Positions 1 to 8,140 of a stretch of 45,907 nucleotides of DNA are shown piece by piece (the first letter of the stretch is position 1; every line of letters begins with the position of its first letter). Under the pieces are notes generated by a model. That model was not told the origin of the DNA. It worked only from the letters and a program-made list of their open reading frames with translations, and did no database searches. The DNA is from Flavobacteriales bacterium UBA1531 (GTDB lineage: Bacteria; Bacteroidota; Bacteroidia; Flavobacteriales_D; Sanyastnellaceae): assembly GCA_002323795.1 (NCBI GenBank), contig DCPZ01000016.1, forward strand, positions 1,690-47,596, given 5' to 3'. The translations under genes were made by a program, and so were the position numbers.

Positions 1-161
1 ACCCCCCAAAGAAGGGCGGCAAAACCGAGGTCTTGAACCAAAACAATAATGAATACACCGAGTGCAGCTGGAAACATTTGGTTGGCCAGCATGCCGAAGC
101 CAAATGCGACTTTTTGGCCCATTGACACGGCATGTGTTGATGGCGATATCGAGTTTTCCAT
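1..161 (-). CDS. GPH/MFS-type sugar:cation symporter, N-terminal fragment
   Basis: The reading frame starts at an ATG (complement 161-159) and runs off the left edge of the window, so only the first 53 residues are visible and the C-terminal part is missing. After a polar start (MENSISPSTHAVSMGQKVAF) there is a glycine- and hydrophobic-rich first membrane segment (GFGMLANQMFPAALGVFIIV). A short polar N-terminus, a 'K-x-x-F-G-x-G' turn and a first helix of this kind are typical of glycoside-pentoside-hexuronide (GPH, MelB-like) symporters of the inner membrane. It lies about 90 nt downstream of a glycosidase lipoprotein and a cytoplasmic phosphorylase-like gene on the same strand, which suggests that it imports the oligosaccharide they process. 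Other major-facilitator families cannot be excluded from so short a fragment. Confidence 0.6.
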   Translation of the reverse strand, partial: MENSISPSTHAVSMGQKVAFGFGMLANQMFPAALGVFIIVLVQDLGFAALLWG

Positions 162-250
162 GGCTTTAGTGATTTGAGAGTTTGTGAGGCGCTTAATATA
201 ATCGTTTGAATGGCTTCTAAATCAATGCGAAAAGGCTATTTCACTCGCGA

Positions 251-1285
251 TTACCGTTCGGATTTACGGTATGCATCGTAATGCGACTTCACGATCCAGT
301 AGGCCTCTTTTTTATTTCGATGGATGTCCACAAGCCCCCAATATTCTTCATTGGCCGTCGCATCATACGGAACGCCGCTGCTTCCGGGTGCCCAGCCGCC
401 AACATCTTGCTGCTCGGGTTCCCCCGCTTTCCACCAACCATCGGTAAATGAAAAGATCGATACCCCTGCGACTTGCGAAGAATCGGTTAGAATGTGATCG
501 AGTAAATTTTGCGTGGCATCTGCTTGGGCTCGCTGATTTTCACCTTGTGCGTATCCCAATTGACCGACCGCCATGTAACTGTCCGCGCCAAGCTCAGAGA
601 AATATACCGGTTTGTCGCTGAGTTGAGCAAAATCGGCAAGCGCCGTGTGGGATTCATCCCAGCGGTAAACATTCAATCCCCAGATGTCAATGCAAGCAAG
701 CGCATTGATCAAATCCGCGTCTGGAACTTCACCATGTGCCGTACCAACAGGGTGATTGGGGTCTTCCGTGTGAATCGCGTCGGCAGCTTCTCGAAGGGTG
801 GTGTACCAAACATCCAACGATCCTTCAAACCACTCCGGGTGGAAGTTGTACTCATTTCCCAGTTCCCAGAAGAGGATGGCAGGGTGCGACTTGAATGATT
901 TGATGTAATCCAAGTAGGTTCCCGATTGCAAATCGTAAACACCATCTTGGTTGTATCCAAAACCGATGATCACGGACAATCCGGCTTGACTGATTGCGTC
1001 CAATGCGGATTTCGAAGTGATCGGTTCGTAAACGCGAATGGTGTTTACGCCCATCGCCTTCATGATGCGTAAATCCTGCGCGAGCAACTCGAAGCTGCGT
1101 GTATCGCGACCGATGGCAACGGGATGATAGCAAACACCCTTGATGAAATGAGGGCCGTCTGATGTCAGGAGTCCCCCATTTTCAGCCCAAACTCGTCCAC
1201 CTGATTCGGACATACAGGATGACACACCGAGCCAAAGCAAGAATGCGATGAATGTGAATGGCAGGCGATTTTTGCTAAGTTGCAT
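251..1285 (-). CDS. Clan GH-A glycoside hydrolase, lipoprotein
   Basis: A 344-aa predicted lipoprotein. The N-terminus MQLSKNRLPF, a hydrophobic core and the lipobox LGVSSC (Cys24) indicate export and lipidation. The rest resembles a (beta/alpha)8 barrel of clan GH-A: an MKAMGVNTIRVYEP strand, then the acid/base motif FWELGNE (Glu145) at the end of strand 4, and the nucleophile motif VYFSELGAD (Glu231) at strand 7. The same frame is open up to a TTG at 1303, but the ATG at 1285 gives a normal lipoprotein signal, so I chose it. The gene starts about 20 nt after the stop of the 1153-aa gene and is probably in the same operon. It should cut a beta-glycan outside the cytoplasm. I cannot assign a GH family: GH2-, GH5- or GH17-like are all possible. 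A beta-1,3-glucan substrate is inferred only from the neighbour. Confidence 0.75.
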   Translation of the reverse strand: MQLSKNRLPFTFIAFLLWLGVSSCMSESGGRVWAENGGLLTSDGPHFIKGVCYHPVAIGRDTRSFELLAQDLRIMKAMGVNTIRVYEPITSKSALDAISQAGLSVIIGFGYNQDGVYDLQSGTYLDYIKSFKSHPAILFWELGNEYNFHPEWFEGSLDVWYTTLREAADAIHTEDPNHPVGTAHGEVPDADLINALACIDIWGLNVYRWDESHTALADFAQLSDKPVYFSELGADSYMAVGQLGYAQGENQRAQADATQNLLDHILTDSSQVAGVSIFSFTDGWWKAGEPEQQDVGGWAPGSSGVPYDATANEEYWGLVDIHRNKKEAYWIVKSHYDAYRKSER

Positions 1286-1306
1286 GGGATCTGATTTACG
1301 CAAGCA

Positions 1307-4300
1307 TCAGGAAATGACCGTGAGTTGCATGACCTCGTGCGACCGGCGGAATATTGTGCTGCTCAGCTTTCGGGGCACGACTGAGCCTTCGATGCGTTCG
1401 GTGCGCCCATCGGTCATCATAATTTCAATTTCGGCTTTGCCTCCTCGTTTGTACACGACCGGTACTTGGCATACGGTGTAGGCCAAACTTTCTGCAGTCA
1501 ACTCGATGTTTTGCCAACGTTGTTGGACATCCACATACTCAAAGGTTGCCGGTTCGGTCAAAAATTCTTCGCGATGCATCATGGCCCGATCGAAATGAAG
1601 TTGACCGGAGGAAACGCGAACTCCCAACTCTCCAAAACGACAAAGCAGGTCCTCTTTCACTTGCCCTGTCATGCCCGGTTGCTGTGCGCCTTTTCCGCCC
1701 GGCGTGTGAGAATAAGGGTCGGTTGGGAATGCGCCATAAAGTTCTGGAGACTTGTGCGCGCCGATGCCCGCATTGATCTCGAAATAGTGATTGAATAGCT
1801 GTCCAACTACCTCAGGAGATTTCGTTTGTTCCAAGGCATCCTTGGTCACTTCGAATGCTGCAAGTCGGAGCTTGGAAACCATGTGCCAATAGATGGACCC
1901 CAGTCCTTCATACCCAAAGAAGGTTCCAGAGCGGCCGGTGAAGGACTTGTGGTTGAAGATGCCTTCGTAAATCGCTTCAATTTGCTTTTGATCCGAAGCC
2001 ACTAAGTTGTCATATTGGCTGGGCAATGCACGGAGTGCTGCGCGCAATGAGTTGACATTGTTGTGATTACCATTGAAATGGAATGTGCCCAAGCAATCTT
2101 TGGTTACAATGTCAGCATTCCCATCTTCAACCAGTTGGGTCAAGAGCGTCGAACCTGCTAATACGGACGGATCGATGTTATTCTTATCCAGGAACCGCGG
2201 CAATGATTTATTGGGGTACAGCACGTAGCTGTATTGATCATCGCGAAAGAGTGCACTCGCTTTCAGCGCATCCAAAACCTCGAGGCTTTCCGTTGAATCC
2301 AAAAGGCCTGAGCTGAGGACCGCAACTTGGCCTTCAAGCATCTCAGGCAATTCGGTGATCTCGATGCCGCCGTTGGGCTCAAGGGTCATCAGGTTGTAGG
2401 CGTGGTACAGACCGTCGTTTCGCTTGTTGGCTTTGATGGAGTGTTCCAAGTGGTCCAACGCCACGTCGACGAACGTTGCAAGGTCAGACAACTTCAAAGG
2501 GGATTTTTGACCCGAAAAATCTTCATTGTAAATTTTTTGACGGTAATCGCTTGCCGCCATGCCCAACCCGTCGAGGATGGATCGTCGCTGAGCATTGGAG
2601 ATGCGGTCTGAAGTCAAGGAACGGTATTCAGAGAGCGTGGCATTCATGCCGTTGAAGCATGTGAGCAATTCGTCTGAAATCATCGTCTCTTGATGTGTCG
2701 TTGTGGACAACAAATCCTTGAAGTAAACCAAGAAACGGCGCAAATAATAGAGCGTAACCATGGACACCCCGTTGCCGACCAAGGCGTTGTTTGCATCGTT
2801 CCACTCGGGACGCTGTGTGTTCATCCAAATCCCTCCTTCGGGGATGAAATTGGCAACTTTGGCGAGCATTGTCGCCATGATTTTCTCGATGAAATTGACC
2901 TTGTAAATAAAAACATGAGACTCCCGAAGAAGCGCTCCGTCACCGCCGATTTCCGCTTTCTTGAGTTCAATTTTTTCTTCCCGCTCGTGATCGAAATCAA
3001 TGGTGTTTTTGGGATCTTCCAACAGCGCGTCATAGGGCTTGATTCGGTAGGGAACGTTGGCGTAAACAAACGAATCATTGTGGAAGTATTCTTCTAGCTT
3101 TTCGGGATAATAGGCCCGCAAAAACTCAAGGAATTTGAGCAAATAAATGATCTGATGATCGCCCCAGTAGCCAATGTATGACCAAGGATTGTCTGGTTCA
3201 ATGGACTCCCATTCGAAACCGTCTTTGAAGACGCGGTAGGGGTTGTATCCGTCGAAGGTGGTGGCATTGAGAAACTTGAAAATCATTCCCTCAATGAATT
3301 CAGGGTAGGCATGGACCAAGGCCTCCCAATTTTGGAAGATATCGCGCCAATTTCCCTGGTAGTCAAGAACCTTTGATCCGTCGTCTTCATTGCGAAGGTT
3401 GATCGAAAAGCGATTCCATGGACGGCTCGGATCACCATGGCGCCGGCTGAACTTCAGCGGCAAATACTCCGCAGACAGTCGCTTGAAATTGAGGTCATCG
3501 TCTTGTTTTGTCTGTTCTTGAAGGAAAGTCAAATCAAACTTTTCGGGCCAAGCGGTCATCATTTCAGACTTCTGTAAGAAGACGTTGTGATTGGCGCTGT
3601 CGATGTAAGCCATGAAGTCTGCGCGTTCAATGGCATAATTATGATCGAAAATTCCGCCACGCATGATGTTGAACATGGTGTTGGCAAAGTGTCGAATGTT
3701 TCGGCGGCGATCGGCCGTCAGTTGCAATCCATCGCTGCCCGCCACAAGCGCCATGAGACGCTTGGATCCTTCTTCCACGTCTTGGAGCACACGCTTCTTT
3801 AATGCGTCAGGAGATTGAAGGTCTTCCTTCAAACGAATGACACCGCGAATGGATTGGCCTACATTCGCAACGATCATCCAGTCTTTGCTCTCCTTGGCGG
3901 CTAGTTCGAAGGAAGCTTGAATGAAATAAGCTCCGCGCTCCGCTTTGATGTCAGTCTCTGTGACGATGGAAGCACCGGTCTTAAATGCATGCAGTTGTTT
4001 CGAAGACAAGAGCACTTTGGGCGAATCAAATCCCAGTGACCAGGCAACGTTTGCTTTCAGGGATTCACTGGGTTCTGCCTTGTCGGAGATGATGGCGCTG
4101 AGCGCATAAATCCCAAGATTACCTTCTTCTAACTCGCATTTTTTGTAGGCGTCCACCAGATTGCTGCTTCCCCGCTGCAGTCCTTCCGGAACGCCATGAG
4201 GCAGCAGGTTCTGAACCCCATCGAGCAGACTCACCTTCCTTGACTTTGAAGCTGTGGATGTGAGTTGTGAATGCCGCATGAAACCGAAACGTTCAGTTGC

Positions 4301-4768
4301 TGCCCATTGGTAGCTAAAGGTCAAGCCGAGGTCGTGGTTTATCTCCTCAAAAATCACTTTGTTTCCGCATGCATTCTTGAACAGGTTGCGTTCAATGGAG
4401 TAAACCCCGGCATTCTGCTCTGAAAAAGGCTGCCAGAGCATGCGGCGGTCGTCGGACTCTACCAATATGATGGTTTTGCTACCCGTTGTTTCTGCAGATT
4501 CCGTGATCTTGTCATCCGTGTAATATGGGAATAATGCGAAGTCGCTGTTGACCCTTCCCGCAGACAGACCGCCATTGCTGGCCAGAAACATCCAATGATC
4601 GGAATGACTGACAATGCTCATGAAAAAGGGCCTCATCCGGTCGACGGTACTGATTTTGTAGTACGTTTCGCCGTCGATGGTGACTTCTTCTCCTGCAGTG
4701 GGTGTATTTGAAGTTTGAAAGGGCTGTAGACCCAGATATATTGGCGTGCTGTTCTGCTTTTCGCTCAT
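1307..4768 (-). CDS. Large oligosaccharide phosphorylase-like protein (GH94/GH149 type)
   Basis: A 1153-aa protein with no signal peptide or membrane segment, so cytoplasmic. It begins with a beta-sandwich-like domain (motifs VDRMRPFF and SNGGLSAGR within the first 75 residues), followed by a long helical region of the (alpha/alpha)6-barrel kind. An EWNDANNALVG motif lies in the middle, near where GH94 phosphorylases carry their general-acid 'WND' motif. Conserved-looking glycine-rich motifs (FFGYEGLGSIYW, SHTPGGKGAQQPGM) lie near the C-terminus. Size and architecture fit COG3459/GH94 relatives and especially the roughly 1100-aa GH149 beta-1,3-oligoglucan phosphorylases. The likely reaction is reversible phosphorolysis of a beta-glucan oligosaccharide to a sugar 1-phosphate. 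The gene heads a minus-strand group with the GH-A lipoprotein and the GPH symporter. I see no matching -33/-7 promoter just upstream. The family is from memory and the substrate is inferred. Confidence 0.6.
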   Translation of the reverse strand: MSEKQNSTPIYLGLQPFQTSNTPTAGEEVTIDGETYYKISTVDRMRPFFMSIVSHSDHWMFLASNGGLSAGRVNSDFALFPYYTDDKITESAETTGSKTIILVESDDRRMLWQPFSEQNAGVYSIERNLFKNACGNKVIFEEINHDLGLTFSYQWAATERFGFMRHSQLTSTASKSRKVSLLDGVQNLLPHGVPEGLQRGSSNLVDAYKKCELEEGNLGIYALSAIISDKAEPSESLKANVAWSLGFDSPKVLLSSKQLHAFKTGASIVTETDIKAERGAYFIQASFELAAKESKDWMIVANVGQSIRGVIRLKEDLQSPDALKKRVLQDVEEGSKRLMALVAGSDGLQLTADRRRNIRHFANTMFNIMRGGIFDHNYAIERADFMAYIDSANHNVFLQKSEMMTAWPEKFDLTFLQEQTKQDDDLNFKRLSAEYLPLKFSRRHGDPSRPWNRFSINLRNEDDGSKVLDYQGNWRDIFQNWEALVHAYPEFIEGMIFKFLNATTFDGYNPYRVFKDGFEWESIEPDNPWSYIGYWGDHQIIYLLKFLEFLRAYYPEKLEEYFHNDSFVYANVPYRIKPYDALLEDPKNTIDFDHEREEKIELKKAEIGGDGALLRESHVFIYKVNFIEKIMATMLAKVANFIPEGGIWMNTQRPEWNDANNALVGNGVSMVTLYYLRRFLVYFKDLLSTTTHQETMISDELLTCFNGMNATLSEYRSLTSDRISNAQRRSILDGLGMAASDYRQKIYNEDFSGQKSPLKLSDLATFVDVALDHLEHSIKANKRNDGLYHAYNLMTLEPNGGIEITELPEMLEGQVAVLSSGLLDSTESLEVLDALKASALFRDDQYSYVLYPNKSLPRFLDKNNIDPSVLAGSTLLTQLVEDGNADIVTKDCLGTFHFNGNHNNVNSLRAALRALPSQYDNLVASDQKQIEAIYEGIFNHKSFTGRSGTFFGYEGLGSIYWHMVSKLRLAAFEVTKDALEQTKSPEVVGQLFNHYFEINAGIGAHKSPELYGAFPTDPYSHTPGGKGAQQPGMTGQVKEDLLCRFGELGVRVSSGQLHFDRAMMHREEFLTEPATFEYVDVQQRWQNIELTAESLAYTVCQVPVVYKRGGKAEIEIMMTDGRTERIEGSVVPRKLSSTIFRRSHEVMQLTVIS

Positions 4769-5004
4769 TTCAACGTGATAGTTGGTTGTCGTGTGACCTT
4801 CAGCCCTGCTTGCATCCTAGCTACAGCCAACGGGGTCGAGTTGCTGTGCGTTTACAGCGAAGCGAAAATAAAGCGAGCGATTGGAATTCACCCCATTCCT
4901 TTAGAAGATGCGTGACTAATTCTACTCTCCTTGCGCCAGATTAGGACGTTTTAACGATACCAAACGGGACTGCTGATCCCCACCCAATCTTCAATGGAGA
5001 AACG
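4769..5004. other. Intergenic region upstream of the phosphorylase-like gene
   Basis: No convincing gene. It must hold the promoter of the minus-strand gene starting at 4768. The best -7-like element is TATTTTCG (complement 4870-4863), one mismatch from TAnnTTTG and without a -33 TTG at the right distance, so I do not call it. Confidence 0.4.
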
Positions 5005-5033
5005 AAAAAAGGGAGCTGCAAGGCTCCCTTTTT
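5005..5033 (-). terminator. Intrinsic terminator of the Fib_succ_major lipoprotein gene
   Basis: Perfect 6-bp stem gggagc (5011-5016) / gctccc (5023-5028) with a 6-nt loop, flanked by A6 on the left and T5 on the right, so it can end transcription in either direction. It lies 21 nt past the stop codon of the minus-strand gene at 5054. Confidence 0.8.
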
Positions 5034-5053
5034 CTCTTCCCTTTAAGGCATTG

Positions 5054-5902
5054 TTAGTCTTCAACGCAACGCACACTGCATCCGGTAACCGACCAATAAG
5101 AGCCACTGGCCATTTGCTCTGTTGAATTGCCGAGCTGCCGATAATTTGCGCTGACAGGCGATGCTTCGGTCTCAGAGGAACTCCAATAAGCTCCGAATAC
5201 GTTGTAGCTGTAGAAATTGCCATCTGGCCAGGCGTGACCTCCGCCAATTCCCTTAAAACCATAGAGATCTTCACCGTTGCCATTGCCTGACCACCCTTCG
5301 GTTGATTTGAGTGCAGCTCCCATCCGTTCACCTTGGCCAGCAGCGTACAGGAATGATTCCATCTCAACCCAATCGAGTTCTGTTGGTACGTGCCAACCGG
5401 TTGGGCAAATTCCGCCATTCAGCGTTGTTGTTGCCGCAAATCCATTGTAAAGGTGTCCGTAGTTGTTGTAGATGAACTCGCTGTTGTTGTAATTGGTTCG
5501 AGCAGGCGTCGCCAGGTTGGGGAAGTCGCTACCGTCTTCGTAAGGGATCTCTGAGCCATCTCGGAAGACGGTGGTTCGGAGGTTTTCAGCAAACCAGCAT
5601 TGTCCGCCAATTGCCACTATTGGGTAGCTGTACGAGTCAAACGTGATGGTTGATTCGCAATCTGCTGTGCTCACAGAGGGGTCGTAAATGCAGCCGCCAT
5701 CGTCAGATTCTGCTGAAGCATCATAGTTCAACGCACTTGGGTCAGTGCACCCTGAACAGGATTCATAGTCGCACGAACCATCATCTACAATCGCGTCGGC
5801 GTCATAATTGCATGCATTCGGGTAGGTGCAACCTTCTTCTTTTTTGCAACTGGAAAGGCCCACAAAAAAGGCCATCAATAGAAACAGGGGGAGTTTTTTC
5901 AT
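5054..5902 (-). CDS. Surface lipoprotein with Cys-rich repeats and a Fib_succ_major domain
   Basis: A 282-aa predicted lipoprotein: MKKLPLFLLMAFFVGLSSC gives a clean signal with the lipid-modified Cys19. The frame is open further upstream to 6088, but a promoter ends 4 nt before the ATG at 5902, so this start is well supported. Residues about 23-60 hold two copies of the Cys-loop repeat (GCTYPNACNYDADAIVDDGSC-like, then GCTDPSALNYDASAESDDGGC-like). The remaining 200 residues look like the Fibrobacter-type 'major paralogous domain' (motifs IGGQCWFAENL, CPTGWHVPTELDW, YWSSSE), a C-type-lectin-like fold common on Bacteroidota surfaces. The function is unknown; carbohydrate or protein binding is plausible. 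Expression may be phase variable through a G9 tract in its promoter. It is transcribed away from the GNAT gene. Confidence 0.8.
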   Translation of the reverse strand: MKKLPLFLLMAFFVGLSSCKKEEGCTYPNACNYDADAIVDDGSCDYESCSGCTDPSALNYDASAESDDGGCIYDPSVSTADCESTITFDSYSYPIVAIGGQCWFAENLRTTVFRDGSEIPYEDGSDFPNLATPARTNYNNSEFIYNNYGHLYNGFAATTTLNGGICPTGWHVPTELDWVEMESFLYAAGQGERMGAALKSTEGWSGNGNGEDLYGFKGIGGGHAWPDGNFYSYNVFGAYWSSSETEASPVSANYRQLGNSTEQMASGSYWSVTGCSVRCVED

Positions 5903-5906
5903 CGCC

Positions 5907-5940
5907 GAAAAGTAGCCCCCCCCCGCGAAATTTCCCAAAA
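5907..5940 (-). promoter_or_regulatory. -33/-7 promoter with a poly-G9 spacer
   Basis: On the minus strand: TTTTG (5940-5936), a 21-nt spacer, and TACTTTTC (5914-5907), one mismatch from TAnnTTTG, then 4 nt to the ATG at 5902. Nine consecutive G (plus-strand C at 5916-5924) lie inside the spacer. Gain or loss of one or two G would change -33/-7 spacing, and so possibly promoter strength. Confidence 0.6.
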
Positions 5941-5998
5941 AATCAAACGTTGATTGCAGGGCATCCTTTTGGCCAATGGGCATGGGCCGATGCGGTCG

Positions 5999-6031
5999 TT
6001 TTGAACCCAATGTGCGTTTTGGGTATTTTTG
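5999..6031 (+). promoter_or_regulatory. -33/-7 promoter of the GNAT gene
   Basis: TTTTG (5999-6003), 20-nt spacer, TATTTTTG (6024-6031): a perfect match to the Bacteroidota vegetative consensus. Transcription should start near 6036, giving a leader of about 20 nt before the ATG at 6057. This argues against the longer frame starting at 5976. Confidence 0.75.
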
Positions 6032-6056
6032 GATTGAAATCGAAACCGTTCTGCGG

Positions 6057-6548
6057 ATGAAGCTGAAGTCTGAACCAATGCTTTCCATTTTTCCTTACCA
6101 AGTTGAATTCAAAGACGCGTTTTTTGAATTAAATGCAGAATGGCTGGAAGCTTATTTTCTCATCGAACCGTACGATTTGAAGGTGCTGAGCAATCCTCAA
6201 GAAATGGTATTGGATCGTGGAGGGGAGATTTATTTTGGGGCCATCGATGGGGAGGTCGTCGCCACTTTCGCTTTGACTCCAACTGCGGACGATTCGATTG
6301 AACTGAACAAGATGGCCGTTCGTAAAGACCAGCGAGGTTTGGGAATAGGCAATCAACTGATGGATTATATCCTGAGGCGATGCAAAGCGCGTGGCGCTCA
6401 CACTTTGGAGCTATACTCCAACACCAAGCTTGAAAGTGCGCTGCATTTGTACCGGAAGTGCGGTTTTGTGGAAATTCCACTCCCGGAGGATTGTGTTTAC
6501 GATCGAGCCAATATCCGAATGGAGTTGTCGCTTTCTCAGGGCCCTTGA
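6057..6548 (+). CDS. GNAT-family N-acetyltransferase
   Basis: A 163-aa cytoplasmic protein with one Gcn5-related acetyltransferase domain. The acetyl-CoA-binding motif A is clear: the beta-4 strand ELNKMAV is followed by the pyrophosphate loop RKDQRGLGIGNQ (Q/R-x-x-G-x-G/A). The C-terminal ALHLYRKCGFVEI is motif B. The substrate cannot be read from the sequence. I chose the ATG at 6057 because the promoter at 5999-6031 lies downstream of the earlier start at 5976; an ATG at 6078 is also possible. The gene is divergent from the Fib_succ_major lipoprotein gene and appears monocistronic. Confidence 0.85.
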   Translation: MKLKSEPMLSIFPYQVEFKDAFFELNAEWLEAYFLIEPYDLKVLSNPQEMVLDRGGEIYFGAIDGEVVATFALTPTADDSIELNKMAVRKDQRGLGIGNQLMDYILRRCKARGAHTLELYSNTKLESALHLYRKCGFVEIPLPEDCVYDRANIRMELSLSQGP

Positions 6549-6804
6549 AAAGCAGCTCTATTGTTGCCAAGGATTTCCAGAAGCTCATCGCGGGACATCT
6601 AGTCCGTGTCGCAAGAATAATCGGCATCGATCGCGGCCCCGAGCTTAGCAACAGCGCTGAGGGCAATGAAGCACGTGATACAGAAGCACCCGAATGGAGC
6701 GCTGCAGCGGCATAGCCAACCGAATAAATTCCTTGTATTCGGGGGTAGCTTTGTGATTTTTCAAGGCCAAAGCAGTAGATTCGGAGAAATCAAACTCCCT
6801 ACTT
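6549..6804. other. Intergenic region before the NTF2-like lipoprotein gene
   Basis: No gene supported. A possible -7 box TAGCTTTG lies at 6746-6753, about 50 nt before the next ATG, without a recognisable -33 partner. Confidence 0.4.
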
Positions 6805-7332
6805 ATGAATGTTTTTCAATCGAGTTTTGCGCCAATCATCGCGGCTATTGGCTTAACCTTTGCGGGTTGCAACACACCTACCGACACGAAGGCTGATGTG
6901 TCTGCGATTTTTGATGCCAATGCAGCTAAAATTGCGCATGTTTTCGCAGATTTTCAGGCAGAGGATGAGCACTTTTTCACCCATTTCGCAGAAGATGCTT
7001 TTTGGGCCGGTACAAGTTTGAATTCTCCGGACTCAATTCCTCTAGCAGACGTTTCTCCCATGTATCGTGAGCTATGGGGGAAGTATGATTACAAGTTGAC
7101 GTCAGAGCCGAACTTTTTGCCAGGCGTTAATCCGAATTCCAAAGAAACGGACGGTTCCGTTCGAGGCTATTTCAGATGGAACATCACGAAGACAGCGACG
7201 GATAGCACCGAGGCTAAATCGGTCGATATCAAAATTTACGAATCGTTTGACTTCAACGCCGAAGGTAAAATAGCTTGGACACAAGTCTATGGCAATCTTC
7301 AGTCGGCCTACGCTTCGCTGGAGCAGCAATAA
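6805..7332 (+). CDS. Small lipoprotein, NTF2/SnoaL-like fold
   Basis: A 175-aa predicted lipoprotein. A hydrophobic N-terminus (FAPIIAAIGLTF) ends in the lipobox FAGC with Cys22, followed by a Thr/Asp-rich linker. The mature part has the helix-then-sheet pattern of NTF2/SnoaL-like 'nuclear transport factor 2' domains: an initial helix (DANAAKIAHVFADFQ), the HFAEDAFW segment, and later strands (GYFRWNIT, DIKIYESFDFN, WTQVYGNL). Many such lipoproteins occur in Bacteroidota without known function. It stands alone between a GNAT gene and a convergent unknown gene. No catalytic residues can be named. The fold is inferred from the strand pattern only. Confidence 0.6.
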   Translation: MNVFQSSFAPIIAAIGLTFAGCNTPTDTKADVSAIFDANAAKIAHVFADFQAEDEHFFTHFAEDAFWAGTSLNSPDSIPLADVSPMYRELWGKYDYKLTSEPNFLPGVNPNSKETDGSVRGYFRWNITKTATDSTEAKSVDIKIYESFDFNAEGKIAWTQVYGNLQSAYASLEQQ

Positions 7333-7345
7333 AAAGCGGTTTATA

Positions 7346-8062
7346 CTAGTTTTGCAAAGCCTGCATCAGGCGCTTTTTGGCGACTGGCAATGCGGCTTCT
7401 CGCAGTGGAAATGTGTAGCTCATTCTGGCTAAAAAAACAGCGGGATTTGGCCAGTCTGGAAATTCCTTTGTGAGCCTGACTTTCATGTGTTCAAAAGTCT
7501 CATTCAATGACTTTTTGACGCGCTCGACCGGATGTGTTTTTAAGCGCACATGCGGCTCATCATCGATGATGATGTTGGACTTTGAGAAGCGGTAATTGTT
7601 GACCGTTTTGAGGCTTTCATCGTACACGAACAGATAGCCTTCATCGCGGTACAAAGGTTGGATTCCTAAGGGCTCGAGGTACAGGTGATCTTCGACGATT
7701 TCGTAAAGATTCCGCCCATTGGCGATGGCTTTTTCGATTTGAGGAATCGCAAAGTTGAGCACTTCGTCAAGGTAGCTTTGCAATTCGGGATGTGCCGTGA
7801 AGTGTTCGTAAATCATGCGGCGGCTGGCGAAGTTGAGTCCTTTGAGGGAGCCGCGTAGTTTTTGATGCCAGTGTTTTTGATCGGTTTGAAACGATTGCAA
7901 TGCCCGATGTTGCTCGACGAGGTTGCCCAATCCGGGGTAAATTTTGACTTTGCGAAAATCGCGTTCAACGTGTTTTAGCCAAGCCAGCAGGATGTACCGT
8001 TTGTACTCGGCATCCAGCACGCCACCGGTCAGCCAATCGGAAGGAAGTTCACGTTGCATCAT
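7346..8062 (-). CDS. Conserved protein of unknown function (Bacteroidota type)
   Basis: A 238-aa soluble, basic protein without signal peptide or membrane segments. I do not recognise the family with certainty; the type (start MMQRELPSDWL, helical, charged) resembles an uncharacterised protein common in Bacteroidota. The first 120 residues look all-helical (WLKHVERDFRKVKIYP, a KHWHQKLRGSLKGL segment). A middle segment is mixed (LEPLGIQPLYRDEGYLFVYDE) and the C-terminus is again helical and basic. Two ATG codons stand in tandem at 8062 and 8059. It is divergent from DoxX, and its 3' end faces the NTF2-like gene with a 13-nt gap. No function is proposed. Confidence 0.65.
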   Translation of the reverse strand: MMQRELPSDWLTGGVLDAEYKRYILLAWLKHVERDFRKVKIYPGLGNLVEQHRALQSFQTDQKHWHQKLRGSLKGLNFASRRMIYEHFTAHPELQSYLDEVLNFAIPQIEKAIANGRNLYEIVEDHLYLEPLGIQPLYRDEGYLFVYDESLKTVNNYRFSKSNIIIDDEPHVRLKTHPVERVKKSLNETFEHMKVRLTKEFPDWPNPAVFLARMSYTFPLREAALPVAKKRLMQALQN

Positions 8063-8128
8063 TCTTTAATTTACGAAAAATAGAAATACAAAAAGCAGTG
8101 AAGGCCATATTCTCGACAGTGAATGCAG

Positions 8129-8136
8129 TACTTTTA
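8129..8136 (+). promoter_or_regulatory. -7 box placed for a leaderless doxX mRNA
   Basis: TACTTTTA, one mismatch from TAnnTTTG, ends exactly 4 nt before the ATG at 8141. No -33 TTG at the usual distance. Confidence 0.45.
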
Positions 8137-8140
8137 AGTC

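Noticed and set aside
2690..3097. 135-aa plus-strand open frame inside the phosphorylase-like gene
   Set aside because: It is a shadow of the 1153-aa coding frame; no start signal or family motif.
5650..6060. 136-aa plus-strand open frame across the lipoprotein signal peptide and promoter
   Set aside because: Antisense to a well-supported gene, low-quality composition (Arg/His/Ser-rich), no promoter.
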